Origin: Jeotgalibaca dankookensis
GTDB lineage: Bacteria > Bacillota > Bacilli > Lactobacillales > Aerococcaceae
Direction: 5' to 3'
DNA: 64,000 nt
NCBI RefSeq assembly: GCF_002005405.1
Contig: NZ_CP019728.1
Location: forward strand, 1,364,001-1,428,000
The notes under the pieces were generated by a model. That model did no database searches. It saw only the letters and a list, made by a program, of their open reading frames with translations, and was not told the origin of the DNA. The position numbers were made by a program, and so were the translations under genes. The first letter of the stretch is position 1. Every line of letters begins with the position of its first letter. Of this stretch, positions 34,950 through 43,810 are shown in pieces.

Positions 34950-35459
34950 TTAATGGAGTACTTTTTCGTATGCATAACGTAAATCGCCATTTTCTAAATA
35001 AATATGGCCACAATAGGTGTAGCCCGCTTTTTCTATCGCCCGCTGCATTCGTTTATTATCAGGGTGTGTATCAACTCTTAAACTGGCATAGCCTCTTTTT
35101 AGTGTCTCTGTCTCCGCTATTTTAAATACTTGTCCCATAACCCCTTTACCTAATTCTTGTTCAGCAACAGCAACACGGTGAAGCGCACTATAAGGCTTAT
35201 CCTCCGTCAACCATTCACCGTTTGTAATCACCTTATAGTTCGGATCGCCATCAAAAACCAATGCTAGAACGGCCATGAGCTTCTCTTCGCGAACATATAA
35301 ATAATAATCACCACGAGAAATATCCTGTCCTAATGATTCTTCATTCGGATAGCCATCTTGCCATTGATCAATGCCACTTTTTTGTAATCTTCTTTTTGCA
35401 TCGTTAATAATTTGCATAATTTCTGGCATATCCGTTTCTTGTGCGTGAATAAATGTCAT
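34950..35459 (-). CDS. GNAT family N-acetyltransferase
   Basis: 169-residue acetyl-CoA-dependent acyltransferase. The acetyl-CoA loop region reads RVAVAEQELGKGVMGQVFKIAETETLKRGY (motif A, with Q-x-x-G-x-G/A-like pattern), followed by LRVDTHPDNKRMQRAIEKAGYTYCG (motif B). This HPDN-AIEKAGF form is common in Firmicute GNATs of unknown target. Monocistronic; substrate unknown. Confidence 0.88.
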   Translation of the reverse strand: MTFIHAQETDMPEIMQIINDAKRRLQKSGIDQWQDGYPNEESLGQDISRGDYYLYVREEKLMAVLALVFDGDPNYKVITNGEWLTEDKPYSALHRVAVAEQELGKGVMGQVFKIAETETLKRGYASLRVDTHPDNKRMQRAIEKAGYTYCGHIYLENGDLRYAYEKVLH

Positions 35460-35536
35460 CTTCTATCACCTATTTATCCATTCTTTTAGATTTTAATCTT
35501 CTTCAACCATAACCGATATGGTTTATTTTTTCCATC

Positions 35537-35582
35537 AAAAAAGGTCTCTCTTAATCATTTGATGACTAAGAGAGACCTTTTT
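35537..35582. terminator. Terminator after yqeY
   Basis: A strong stem of about 18 pairs (AAAAAGGTCTCTCTTA with its complement, one mismatch inside) with T-tracts on both strands, immediately past the yqeY-like stop codon. Confidence 0.9.
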
Positions 35583-35585
35583 AAA

Positions 35586-36017
35586 TTATTTAGCTAGAAG
35601 CTTCTTAACTACTTGAGAAACCATGCGTTTTTCTGCTTTACCGTTCAATTCACTCATAGCAAGTTTCATCGCATCTTTCATAACCATATCGGGAACGCCT
35701 TTTTTAGTTAAAAACTCGGTTACTTCTGCTTCGGTCATCATTTGAGGTAAGTAAGCCCCAATGATTTCTCGTTTCGCCTGATTTTCTTCTACTAGATCAG
35801 CACGATTTGCTTCTTTTGCAAACGTAATGGCTTCTTCCGTTTGTTTTTGCTCTTTCAGGAGATAATTCACTTGTTCTTTATCATCCATTTCGCGTCCATT
35901 ATCGATTTTAAATGCATCAAAATATGATTTGATTATTCGCAAAACATCTGTCTTCAATTTATCCTTGTCTTTACGCGCTTGAATAAAATCTTTACTCACT
36001 TGTTCTTGAATCGTCAC
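35586..36017 (-). CDS. GatB/YqeY domain protein
   Basis: 143 residues from a GTG at 36017, chosen because AAAGGAG lies eight bases upstream; the frame reaches 36047 without a better start. Typical YqeY sequence: EQVSKDFIQARKDKDKLKTDVLRIIKSYFDAF, KQTEEAITFAKEANRADLVEEN, IIGAYLPQMMTEAEV and the C-terminal GKAEKRMVSQVVKKLL. It shares the tail domain of the GatB amidotransferase subunit, which contacts tRNA, but lacks its catalytic domain. A tRNA-related role is likely but unproved. The usual partner rpsU is not adjacent here. Confidence 0.9.
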   Translation of the reverse strand: MTIQEQVSKDFIQARKDKDKLKTDVLRIIKSYFDAFKIDNGREMDDKEQVNYLLKEQKQTEEAITFAKEANRADLVEENQAKREIIGAYLPQMMTEAEVTEFLTKKGVPDMVMKDAMKLAMSELNGKAEKRMVSQVVKKLLAK

Positions 36018-36092
36018 CAAAATCACTCCTTTAATTTTTAAAAACAAATGGACTTAAAATAAATACTGAAGAGGTGATCTCTCATTATCCTT

Positions 36093-36650
36093 TTAACGAA
36101 TTGTTTGAAACGCTTGTGACCATAAAACGAGATCATCTAACATGCCATTTGCATTCACTTCATTATAAGCGTTTGGTTTGAAAATTGACATATTTTCGAA
36201 GTCAGTCATTAAAGAAAAGTTCGTTGATCTCGGAACCGTTGCAACACCGAGCCCACCTAAAATCAAACGCATGTTAGCATGTGCACGTGTTCCACCTAAA
36301 CCGCCGTAACCGACCATTGCAGCAGCTTTATTAGCTACTTCTGGTTTTAGGTAGTCAAGTGCGTTTTTCAAAGCACCACCAATTGCATGATTATACTCTG
36401 GTGTAATGAAAACATAGCCATCAAAACTAGCCATTTTTTCAGACCAGTTTTTTATTGTAGACATGGTTTTCTCTTTCACTTTCTCTGGAATTCTTGCTCC
36501 TAATAAAGGAAGTTCGTAATCGGATAGATGCACCAATTCGTAATCAACACCTTCGTCATTACGTTGTGTTGCAAAATTATGAACCCATTCTGATACTGCT
36601 GTTGCGTTATTTTGTTCCCGCACACTTCCTGAAATAATACCAATTTTCAC
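36093..36650 (-). CDS. NADPH-dependent FMN reductase
   Basis: 185-residue flavodoxin-like reductase. FMN-phosphate loop GIISGSVREQNNATAVSEWV at the N-terminus, and the family signature FVFITPEYNHAIGGALKNALDYL (as YVFITPEYNH) in the middle, with GYGGLGGTRAHANMRLILGGLG after it. Reduces quinones, azo compounds, chromate or free flavin with NADPH in relatives; native substrate unknown. Monocistronic. Confidence 0.9.
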   Translation of the reverse strand: MKIGIISGSVREQNNATAVSEWVHNFATQRNDEGVDYELVHLSDYELPLLGARIPEKVKEKTMSTIKNWSEKMASFDGYVFITPEYNHAIGGALKNALDYLKPEVANKAAAMVGYGGLGGTRAHANMRLILGGLGVATVPRSTNFSLMTDFENMSIFKPNAYNEVNANGMLDDLVLWSQAFQTIR

Positions 36651-36745
36651 GTTCTAAAACCCCTTTGATTATTTTTTATTTAATTCATATATCTTCATTT
36701 CGAAACAATTATATCGTGTACGCTTTTGTTTGTCAACCATTTAAA

Positions 36746-36780
36746 TAAAAAAATGACTACCGAAATTGTCCGGTAGTCAC
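36746..36780 (-). terminator. Terminator after the MacB-like permease gene
   Basis: TGACTACCG pairs perfectly with CGGTAGTCA (9 bp, 8-nt loop) and is followed by seven T on the minus strand. Confidence 0.9.
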
Positions 36781-36788
36781 AGGTTGAA

Positions 36789-38021
36789 TTATTGATAAAT
36801 TGCTTTAATAGGATCCATTCTTGAAGCACTCAAAGCAGGGATTATTCCAAAGATTAATCCGGTTAGTATGGAAACGGAAGTTGCAATTGTCATAATACCT
36901 GGGGTTAAATAGACTGGCATGTTGATAAAGTGACCAATTAAAGTCGCAATACCGTAACCAAGTAAAAGTCCAATTAATCCCCCAATAAAGGTAATAAAAG
37001 CGGCTTCTAATAAAAACTGCCACAATATCATGCGTGGTTTAGCCCCAATGGCGCGCCGGATACCAATTTCGCGTTTCCGCTCCGTAACTGACACATACAT
37101 AATATTCATGACACCAATACCACCAACAAACAAAGAAATTGCTGTAATTGCCACTAAGAACATTACAATGCTATTGATATAGGTGTTGATTTCCTCAAGC
37201 ATCTGTTCATTGGTACGATCTTCTTCAAAGTAACCATCATCATCTGGATAGGCCATCATCAAATCATCCAGAACTGCCATTGTTACCACATCACGTTCAG
37301 CCGCATCAGATGTTTTAATTTTTAAAGATTTAATGTCTCGTGTCCCGGTTAGTTGATTAAAAGCCGCATGTGGAACGACACTAGTATAGGATTCTTCCCA
37401 GGTATAATCACTATTAGGGAGCATCGTTTCATAATCAAAAGCTTCTTTGATTCCGATAATTTCAAACATAAACCCATTAATACTCAATGCTTGGCCTAGT
37501 AATTGTGTAGGATCATCGACAATAATGCCATAATCCAATACTTCATGGGATAACACAATCACATCACGACCAGCATCTTGAGAAGTAATATTCCGGCCGT
37601 AAGCAATTCGTGTTTCTTTTTTAAAAGGTGTTAAACTGCTACTAGCTTGGGCGCCAAAATAATCAAGATTTGCATCAATGCTATCTTCAGAGACCATTCC
37701 CCACGTCTCATAGCCTGGCAAAACAGATGCTACTCCTTCCAGACGTGAAATCCGACGCATATCTGATTTTGAAAAGGTAAAATCATCTTCCACATACATC
37801 ATGCCCGAGTCATCTGCTGTATCAGCTCCATGCTTAATCGTCACCACATTTGCTTGCGTAGTATCGGCTAAGCCCAAACTCTCTTGGCGCACCCCTTCTC
37901 CTAACGCAGCAATCGTTACGACAGAGGCAATCCCAATGATGATTCCCACCATGGTTAAGAAGACACGCAACTTATGGGCACGTAAACTTAATAGGGTACT
38001 CATAAAAATATTTCGAATCAT
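36789..38021 (-). CDS. ABC transporter permease, MacB/FtsX type
   Basis: 410 residues. One membrane helix near the N-terminus (RVFLTMVGIIIGIASVVTIAALGEG), a large extracytoplasmic MacB_PCD domain (about residues 45-270), then three helices with VGGIGVMNIMYVSVTERKREIGIRRAIGAKPRMI, the hallmark FtsX cytoplasmic loop. Such permeases work by mechanotransmission: cytoplasmic ATP use drives movement of the outer domain rather than passing substrates through the membrane. Overlaps the ATPase gene by four bases. Probably exports a peptide, antibiotic or lipid; substrate unknown. Confidence 0.92.
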   Translation of the reverse strand: MIRNIFMSTLLSLRAHKLRVFLTMVGIIIGIASVVTIAALGEGVRQESLGLADTTQANVVTIKHGADTADDSGMMYVEDDFTFSKSDMRRISRLEGVASVLPGYETWGMVSEDSIDANLDYFGAQASSSLTPFKKETRIAYGRNITSQDAGRDVIVLSHEVLDYGIIVDDPTQLLGQALSINGFMFEIIGIKEAFDYETMLPNSDYTWEESYTSVVPHAAFNQLTGTRDIKSLKIKTSDAAERDVVTMAVLDDLMMAYPDDDGYFEEDRTNEQMLEEINTYINSIVMFLVAITAISLFVGGIGVMNIMYVSVTERKREIGIRRAIGAKPRMILWQFLLEAAFITFIGGLIGLLLGYGIATLIGHFINMPVYLTPGIMTIATSVSILTGLIFGIIPALSASRMDPIKAIYQ

Positions 38022-38725
38022 CCGTTCATCCTCTCCTCTTCAATAAAGCTACCATCCTGCATCCGAATAACACGTGTGGCATAAGCTAACAGGTCTTCAT
38101 CATGGGTAACCATCACTATGGTTTTACCAGAGCGGTTTAACCCTTTAAGAAGTTCCATTACTCCAGCGCCTGTTTCTGAGTCAAGCGCACCCGTTGGTTC
38201 ATCTGCCATAATGATTAAGGGTTCATTAATCAAAGCACGTGCAATCGCCACACGTTGTTGTTGCCCACCTGAAAGTTCGGTTGTCTTAGCTTGCATTTTT
38301 TCTGGAATCCCTACTAATTCTAGGTATTTTTTTGAAAGTTTTAGGCGTTCTTTACGATTTGATTCGCCCCCATAAACGAGCGGAAGCTCCACATTTTGAC
38401 TGACATTTAATGATTGAATGAGATGAAACTGTTGAAAGATAAAGCCGACGTTCTGATTTCGAATTTCTGATTTTTTATTTTCAGAAAGATGTGAGATATC
38501 CTCTCCTAAAAAAGAATAGGTACCCGTTGTCAAGCGATCCAAAAATCCAATAATATTCATTAAAGTTGTTTTCCCGCTCCCAGATTTACCCAGGATCATT
38601 AGAAAATCTCCTTCATAAATCCGTAAATCAACATTTTTAAGTACATTTGTAGCTAATTTTCCTGAATAGAAAACTTTTGTGGCATCGGTTATTTCAACGA
38701 GAAGGCGGTGTTCCTTTGTATCCAT
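38018..38725 (-). CDS. ABC transporter ATP-binding protein, MacB/LolD type
   Basis: 235-residue ATPase of the same exporter. Walker A GKSGSGKTTLMNIIG, Q-loop FIFQQFHLIQSLN, ABC signature LSGGQQQRVAIARALIN, Walker B IIMADEPTGALDSETG and the switch His in VMVTHDEDL. Two bases separate it from the adaptor gene upstream. Companion of the permease and adaptor in a three-gene tripartite export unit. Confidence 0.95.
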   Translation of the reverse strand: MDTKEHRLLVEITDATKVFYSGKLATNVLKNVDLRIYEGDFLMILGKSGSGKTTLMNIIGFLDRLTTGTYSFLGEDISHLSENKKSEIRNQNVGFIFQQFHLIQSLNVSQNVELPLVYGGESNRKERLKLSKKYLELVGIPEKMQAKTTELSGGQQQRVAIARALINEPLIIMADEPTGALDSETGAGVMELLKGLNRSGKTIVMVTHDEDLLAYATRVIRMQDGSFIEEERMNG

Positions 38726-38727
38726 TC

Positions 38728-39858
38728 TTACTCCTCCTCTGGCAATGGTACTTCCATCATAGTTGGATCGAGTATATCTCCTTCTTGCAACGCTTCTTTT
38801 GAAGAGACAATAATCTCATCTTCAGCTTCTAATCCACTTGTAATTTCAACTTCTTGGTCTTTTTCTTTACCTAATTGAATGACACGCTTTGCCACGGTTC
38901 CAAAATCATTAACAAGCACATAAGATTTTTCTCCCTCTGTATGAATAGCTGCTGCTGGAATCCACACTTGATTTTCTTCTAACTGAATAGTTGCTTGAAC
39001 ATGGTAACCATTTACAATCCCTTCTAAGGAGTCAAAATCTAGTTTTACTGGATAAGAAGACATGGTTGAAGCACCACCAAAGGCATCTGTTTCACTATCA
39101 GCGGGCGTCGTGTCAACAAACGATACTTTTCCACGAGTCGTAAAATTATTAGAAACCACGGTAATATCGGCCGCTTGATCTACTTTTACTTTTTCAAGGT
39201 CTTTTTCATTTAACGTGCCTGAAACATAGAAGTTTTCTGAAATTAATTTCATAAGTGGTGCGTTTGCTGTTATTTCTTCTGGGATAACTACTTTTCCTTT
39301 AAAAGGTGCTAATACTTCTGTATACGCTTCTGCTTCTAAATCAGCAATCATCGTATATGCTTCTTGGATTTGGGAATCAATATCAGGTATGTTAAATTCC
39401 ATATAAATTTCATCTAGCGTTTGATTTTCACGTTCTTCATCGGATGCAGCGTACCAACGGTCAATGGCTAGTTGTTGTTTATAAGCAGTATTTGCGCGTT
39501 GTGTTTCTAAACGTGCTGCTTCGCTGGTCATTTTTGAAATTTCTCTTAAGAGTTCTTCATTGGTATAGCTGTATAAAAGTGTATCTTTTTCAACAACTTG
39601 ACCGTTTTCTACTTGCAAATCACTTTTAGTTCCCAGTGTAGTTTCTTGATTAAAATCTTGAGATTGTTCCGGTTTTACAATACCATTTACATAGACTTGT
39701 TCCATAGGTGGAACGGTAAAATATTCAATTCCAAATGGATCTTCCATCACGAGTGAGTCATCAATCGGTTCATTTCTATTGCCAATAAATCCCACGACAA
39801 CGACCGCTATAATAATAGCGAGTAAGACGCCGCCAATCCAAAACCATTTTTTCTTCAT
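38728..39858 (-). CDS. Efflux adaptor (HlyD/MacA family membrane fusion protein)
   Basis: 376 residues. One N-terminal membrane anchor (WFWIGGVLLAIIIAVVVVGFIG), a coiled-coil hairpin shorter than in Gram-negative MacA (about residues 100-155, SEAARLETQRANTAYKQQL), lipoyl and barrel domains (LAPFKGKVVIPEEI as VLAPFKGKVV; GKVSFVDTTPADS). First gene of the exporter operon. In Gram-positive cells such adaptors sit outside the membrane and work with the MacB-like pump, often against antimicrobial peptides. No two-component sensor pair lies nearby. Confidence 0.9.
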   Translation of the reverse strand: MKKKWFWIGGVLLAIIIAVVVVGFIGNRNEPIDDSLVMEDPFGIEYFTVPPMEQVYVNGIVKPEQSQDFNQETTLGTKSDLQVENGQVVEKDTLLYSYTNEELLREISKMTSEAARLETQRANTAYKQQLAIDRWYAASDEERENQTLDEIYMEFNIPDIDSQIQEAYTMIADLEAEAYTEVLAPFKGKVVIPEEITANAPLMKLISENFYVSGTLNEKDLEKVKVDQAADITVVSNNFTTRGKVSFVDTTPADSETDAFGGASTMSSYPVKLDFDSLEGIVNGYHVQATIQLEENQVWIPAAAIHTEGEKSYVLVNDFGTVAKRVIQLGKEKDQEVEITSGLEAEDEIIVSSKEALQEGDILDPTMMEVPLPEEE

Positions 39859-39975
39859 CTGTATTCCTCCAAAGTCTCTATTTATATCTTACCAGTGTAT
39901 TATACACTCAATACACAGAATGCCAATACTTATTTATGTTATAATTCAAGATATATTTAGATGGGAGTTGTCGAG

Positions 39976-41427
39976 ATGATTGAGATAAATCGTAGTGAAG
40001 ATGCGCTTTACTATGCCACTGCTGTTCGCGAAAAACGTTTATCTGCCAAGGAGCTCGTTCTACAAGCAATTATGAAGATTGAAACTCATAATAAACAAAT
40101 GAATGCCGTGATTCATCCCCGATTTGAAGCAGCTTTGAAAGAAGCAGAGTCACGAGATTTCACTGGCAAGCCTTTTGGGGGTGTCCCTATTTTATTAAAA
40201 GATATGGGCCAAACGCTAAAAGGTGAGCCTGCTACTTCTGGATCGGTTTTATTAAAAAATGTTCGTAGTCATCAGACCAGTCATTATACTCAAGCCTTGC
40301 AAGATGCTGGTTTTATTGTAATTGGCCAAACCAATATTCCTGAATTTGGCTTTAAAAATATTACTGAGCCTGAACTTTATGGTCCTAGTCGTAATCCTTG
40401 GAATACCGCCTACTCTCCAGGAGGATCAAGTGGAGGTGCCGCTGCTGCTGTTGCAACTGGTATGGTGCCAATTGCTGGGGCCAGTGATGGGGGCGGGTCT
40501 ATTCGTATTCCTGCTTCTTTTACCGGTCTCGTGGGTTTGAAACCAACTCGCGGGCGTATGCCGGTTGGACCGGGGAGCGGACGAAATTGGCAAGGTGCCT
40601 CTATTGATTTTGCGTTAACCAAATCAATTCGTGACACAAGTACGTTGCTACAATCTATGCAAACCGTGCAGTTAGCTGCTGCTTTCCAGACACCGCTTTT
40701 ACCGAATAACTTTATGGAAAATAGTAAGCGACAATTTCGAATTGCTTACTCTTTAAAATCGCCCATTGATTCGCCAGTGAGTGATGAAGTTAAAAAAGCC
40801 GTTTTAAAGATAGTGGCTTGGCTTGAAAAAAATGGTCACGATGTCAGTGAAAAAGATCCAAATTATGACGGGATTTCTTTAATGAAGAGTTATTACACAA
40901 TGAATTGCGGGGAAACAACTGCGATGCTAGAGGGGATTGAAAATCAATTAGGTCGCGGGCTTACCATTGACGATATGGAGTTAGTGACTTGGGTCCTCTA
41001 TCAAGCTGGTAAAAACATTTCGGCTGCTGATTATTCGCGTACTTTAAAAGCATGGGATGCTACTGCTGAAACCATGGCTCACTTTCATGATGATTATGAT
41101 TTATTATTAACACCTACCACTGCTGATGTGGCACCTCTTGTTGGTCAAGAATGGCAATCTCAGGAGTTACAGGCTAAAATGGCTACTATTCAAGATTATT
41201 CAGCCAGTGAACAAGCCCAAATTGTTTGGGATATGTTTGATGAGAGCTTACCCATCACACCGTTTGGGATGCAAGCGAACTTAACAGGCGCGCCATCTTT
41301 AAGCCTACCCGTTCATTTAACAGCATCGGGTCTCCCTTTAGGCGTACAATTGACTGCTCCAAAAGGCCGTGAAGATTGGCTGTTGGTTTTAGGTGAAGCA
41401 ATCGAAGCAGCTAGCTTGTTTATATAG
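39976..41427 (+). CDS. Amidase signature family hydrolase
   Basis: 483 residues from the ATG at 39976, chosen for GGGAG eight bases upstream; a second ATG at 39961 lacks a ribosome site. Catalytic Ser-cisSer-Lys triad is seen: Lys in VPILLKDMG, cis-Ser in [16 protein letters not shown], and nucleophile Ser in [26 protein letters not shown]. This is the same fold as GatA but with no GatB/C partners and a diverged C-terminus, so it hydrolyses small amides rather than Glu-tRNA. Substrate unknown. Monocistronic, followed by a repeat element. Confidence 0.9.
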   Translation: MIEINRSEDALYYATAVREKRLSAKELVLQAIMKIETHNKQMNAVIHPRFEAALKEAESRDFTGKPFGGVPILLKDMGQTLKGEPATSGSVLLKNVRSHQTSHYTQALQDAGFIVIGQTNIPEFGFKNITEPELYGPSRNPWNTAYSPGGSSGGAAAAVATGMVPIAGASDGGGSIRIPASFTGLVGLKPTRGRMPVGPGSGRNWQGASIDFALTKSIRDTSTLLQSMQTVQLAAAFQTPLLPNNFMENSKRQFRIAYSLKSPIDSPVSDEVKKAVLKIVAWLEKNGHDVSEKDPNYDGISLMKSYYTMNCGETTAMLEGIENQLGRGLTIDDMELVTWVLYQAGKNISAADYSRTLKAWDATAETMAHFHDDYDLLLTPTTADVAPLVGQEWQSQELQAKMATIQDYSASEQAQIVWDMFDESLPITPFGMQANLTGAPSLSLPVHLTASGLPLGVQLTAPKGREDWLLVLGEAIEAASLFI

Positions 41428-41430
41428 AGT

Positions 41431-41571
41431 TTTTCATCATAAAGTTTGTTTGAAGTAGTTCTTATGATGAATTTTTCCGAAATTTCATCATAAGAAAGAG
41501 AATAACTCTTGCTTATGATGAAAAAGCTGATTTTTTCATCATAAGGGCACATTAAATTTTTTCTTATGATG
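41431..41571. repeat. Copy A of a ~142-bp intergenic element with four alternating half-sites
   Basis: Between the amidase and the AP2-domain gene. Order: TTTTCATCATAAAG (41431-41444); hairpin 41461-41494 with perfect 11-bp arms CTTATGATGAA / TTCATCATAAG; hairpin 41512-41545 with perfect 14-bp arms CTTATGATGAAAAA / TTTTTCATCATAAG and a 6-nt loop; and CTTATGATG (41563-41571), which can pair with the first half-site. The same plan occurs at 31384-31526 with compensating base changes in the arms. Confidence 0.75.
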
Positions 41572-41581
41572 TTTGCATCAA

Positions 41582-41617
41582 AAAAATGCGTAGTGGATAT
41601 AAATCCTTACGCATTTT
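41582..41617. terminator. Terminator after the AP2-domain gene
   Basis: AAAAATGCGTA pairs with TACGCATTTTT, with an inner GGAT/ATCC helix in the loop, immediately behind the stop codon of the minus-strand gene and after the repeat element. Confidence 0.85.
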
Positions 41618-41620
41618 TCT

Positions 41621-42001
41621 TTATCTGTATTTTTCTTCTGCTTCTTGACGGGCAGCAATTGCTTCTTCAAGCGTTAAAAAGGTTCCTAAATGTTTATTTT
41701 TACCTTTTACACTAATATTTGCTTTGTAGCGTGTGCCACTTTTCAATTCGTTCTTAGTCACACCTACATAACCTGTACCATTTGAAGCTTTTTTAGATTT
41801 TTTCTTCTTAACAGTTTGGGTTAATGATTCATGCCCGCAATCTTTAATAACGCCATTCTTTAAAAGAGATTGTTCGATCATAAATTCTTTACCACAGACA
41901 CATTTAACATTCCAAAAGCGTCCTCTTTCTTTTATTCCCGCTTTACTCAAAACAGTTAAATCGTTGAATTGTCTTCCTGTTAAGTCAATTCTTTTTTTCA
42001 T
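41621..42001 (-). CDS. Stand-alone AP2-domain DNA-binding protein (homing-endonuclease-related)
   Basis: 126 residues. The N-terminal ~55 residues (DLTGRQFNDLTVLSKAG, WNVKCVCGKEF...VIKDCGH) match the zinc-ribbon-like module with four Cys/His found in front of phage HNH endonucleases. After a Lys-rich linker comes an AP2 domain (GTGYVGVTKNELKSGTRYKANI, GTFLTLEEAIAARQEAEEKY). The HNH nuclease itself is missing, so this is either a nuclease remnant or a regulator made of the two DNA-binding modules. Intact frame, ribosome site GGAAGAGGTTATT before the ATG, own terminator: it looks expressed. Confidence 0.8.
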   Translation of the reverse strand: MKKRIDLTGRQFNDLTVLSKAGIKERGRFWNVKCVCGKEFMIEQSLLKNGVIKDCGHESLTQTVKKKKSKKASNGTGYVGVTKNELKSGTRYKANISVKGKNKHLGTFLTLEEAIAARQEAEEKYR

Positions 42002-42099
42002 CCTAATAACCTCTTCCTATCGATAGCATCCAGTCCTTTATAAGAACCAACTTTTTTTATTATACTGAATGCCTATCTATTTGGCAAATAAGGCTTTAT

Positions 42100-42585
42100 T
42101 TAGGAATCAACGCGGTCTTTAATAGTTATCACTTCAAAGACAGATTTTAGAATTATGGCTACGACTGCACCGAAGACTGCCCCTAATGGCCCAAATATAA
42201 TCCCGCACACAACTGTTGATAGCAAGGTATAAACAGCGCGTACCCCAATTTCTCGGCCTGTTATAATGGGTTCAGCGATTTGGCGCACAATTACAAGAAC
42301 AACATACAAGAGTCCCAATTGAATCGCTAAAGTCGTATTGCCTAAAAACAGATGCCCTAAAGCCCAAGGAACCATAATCAAGCCACTTCCTACAATAGGA
42401 ACGAGATCAATGATGGCAATGGTTAGTGCTTTGAGAAACCACCAATCAATATTGAAATACCACAATCCAATACTCAAAATAACCAGACCGAGAAGCGCTA
42501 ACTTGGCCATTGCTTTTAAATAACCGGTTAAGCCTTTGGAAATAGATTGAGTAAGTTCATTAAAATAGTAAAGCCATTTATTCAT
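42100..42585 (-). CDS. Short AI-2E/PerM family membrane protein (C-terminal half only)
   Basis: 161 residues from the ATG at 42585, with GGAGAGG nine bases upstream. The sequence KALTIAIIDLVPIVGSGLIMVPWALGHLFLGN and GLLYVVLVIVRQIAEPIITGREIGVRAVYTLLS matches the conserved C-terminal half of AI-2E family exporters, which are normally about 350 residues with eight helices. Here the N-terminal half, including the large outer loop, is absent. An upstream reading frame exists only as far as 42642. It follows the ChbG-like gene by 19 bases. Either a reduced family member or a decaying gene. Confidence 0.75.
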   Translation of the reverse strand: MNKWLYYFNELTQSISKGLTGYLKAMAKLALLGLVILSIGLWYFNIDWWFLKALTIAIIDLVPIVGSGLIMVPWALGHLFLGNTTLAIQLGLLYVVLVIVRQIAEPIITGREIGVRAVYTLLSTVVCGIIFGPLGAVFGAVVAIILKSVFEVITIKDRVDS

Positions 42586-42604
42586 TGCCTCACGCCTCTC
42601 CGAT

Positions 42605-43423
42605 TTATTTTTTAAAAGCCTCACGCCACGTGACCAGTTCAATATTCTCTTCTTGAATGACTTTTAGAAAATCAGTATCCATTAAAAACTGGTAGTCCCA
42701 AATACGTTTTTTCCATTCGATTGTATCCTCGAAAAACTTACTCTTTTCGCTAGCTGGTTGTACGTATAGTTCAGATACCCCATCGGGAAGATTCTTTAAT
42801 AAATGGAGATAATATTCTTTTAACCCCTGATAAGTGGTCAATTCTTGAATAGGGGCATGATAAGATAGTATCTGTTCTGGCATGTCTACATCTTTTTGCT
42901 GTGCGAATCTCGCTACTTGGTATTGAGCCTTTTGAGCTGGTTTGTTGTCAGTCTTCAAAAAATTCTCAAAAAGTTCTTCTTGATGACGAATTGCATAACG
43001 AAACGGTAATCCATTCGTTGCACAAAAATGGAGACAAACAGGTAAACAATCAACCCGTCTTTCTTCTTCTAGCGAATCACAATTGCTATTTAGATGGTCA
43101 AAAGCTATTCCGTGGTTTTTACCTTTTTCAAATTGGGCAGCAATTTCTTTCATAGCCCGAATGCTTTCTGATTTTTCATACATATTTTGAGGTTTCTCAC
43201 TCAGTAAATTTCTTTTATCATAATCAATGGGAAGTTCTACATGCAAACCGACACCAATATGTTTTAATTGTTCAAGTCGTTTGACAGCATCAATAAAACC
43301 TTCTCCTACTACAGTCAAGGAACTGGACGTGATGCGACCTGCTTGAGCCAGCCGTTCAATAGCAGCGTTTGTTTCTTGACAAATACCCAAATTATCAGCA
43401 TTCACAATCAAATATTTTGCCAT
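42605..43423 (-). CDS. ChbG/HpnK (YdjC) family protein with altered metal-site residues
   Basis: 272 residues with the YdjC fold: N-terminal LIVNADNLGICQETN, and GVGLHVELPI after about 75 residues. Canonical members read NADDFG, GxHxxL and HLDSHxH, whose Asp and two His bind the metal used to deacetylate chito-oligosaccharides or related sugars. Here the first motif has Asn for the second Asp (NADNLG), and the third reads DHLNSNCD, with Asn where Asp and the metal His are expected. The middle His (GLHVEL) remains. Activity as a normal deacetylase is therefore doubtful. Weak coding start context but good family match. Confidence 0.78.
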   Translation of the reverse strand: MAKYLIVNADNLGICQETNAAIERLAQAGRITSSSLTVVGEGFIDAVKRLEQLKHIGVGLHVELPIDYDKRNLLSEKPQNMYEKSESIRAMKEIAAQFEKGKNHGIAFDHLNSNCDSLEEERRVDCLPVCLHFCATNGLPFRYAIRHQEELFENFLKTDNKPAQKAQYQVARFAQQKDVDMPEQILSYHAPIQELTTYQGLKEYYLHLLKNLPDGVSELYVQPASEKSKFFEDTIEWKKRIWDYQFLMDTDFLKVIQEENIELVTWREAFKK

Positions 43424-43545
43424 ATCGTCATTCCTTCCTCTTCTTTCTTATTGTAAGGCATTCGACGACGAAAGTACAAATTATGTTGTTAATACTGCTA
43501 TTGATTGGTAGAATGAGCTATCAAAATAAAAGTGAGGGCAAGATT

Positions 43546-43791
43546 ATGAACCTAGAAGAAATTTTAAATAAAGTAAATCAATTTAAATTAGATCATACTA
43601 ACTCGACATTGGATATCATCGTGGAGCATGTAAAGGACTTAGATGATTTTTACGGTGAGGTCTATATCCTTGCTACCAATTCATCAGACGAATTGGTAGC
43701 AGACACTCTTCTTCTATCCGTTGAAGATCCTACCAGCAAAGATTTAGAAGAATTACAAACCATCGCTGACGCATTAAAGGAAAAACTGTAA
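43546..43791 (+). CDS. Small acidic hypothetical protein
   Basis: 81 residues from the ATG at 43546, chosen because GAGGGC lies eight bases upstream; the open frame starts earlier but has no good initiation site. Sequence MNLEEILNKVNQFKLDHTN then DFYGEVYILATNSSDELVADTLLLSVEDPTS and a C-terminal helix. Soluble, no recognised domain. It precedes the DUF554 gene by 19 bases in the same direction, so the two are co-transcribed. Confidence 0.75.
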   Translation: MNLEEILNKVNQFKLDHTNSTLDIIVEHVKDLDDFYGEVYILATNSSDELVADTLLLSVEDPTSKDLEELQTIADALKEKL

Positions 43792-43810
43792 GAAATTGTG
43801 AGGTAAATGG

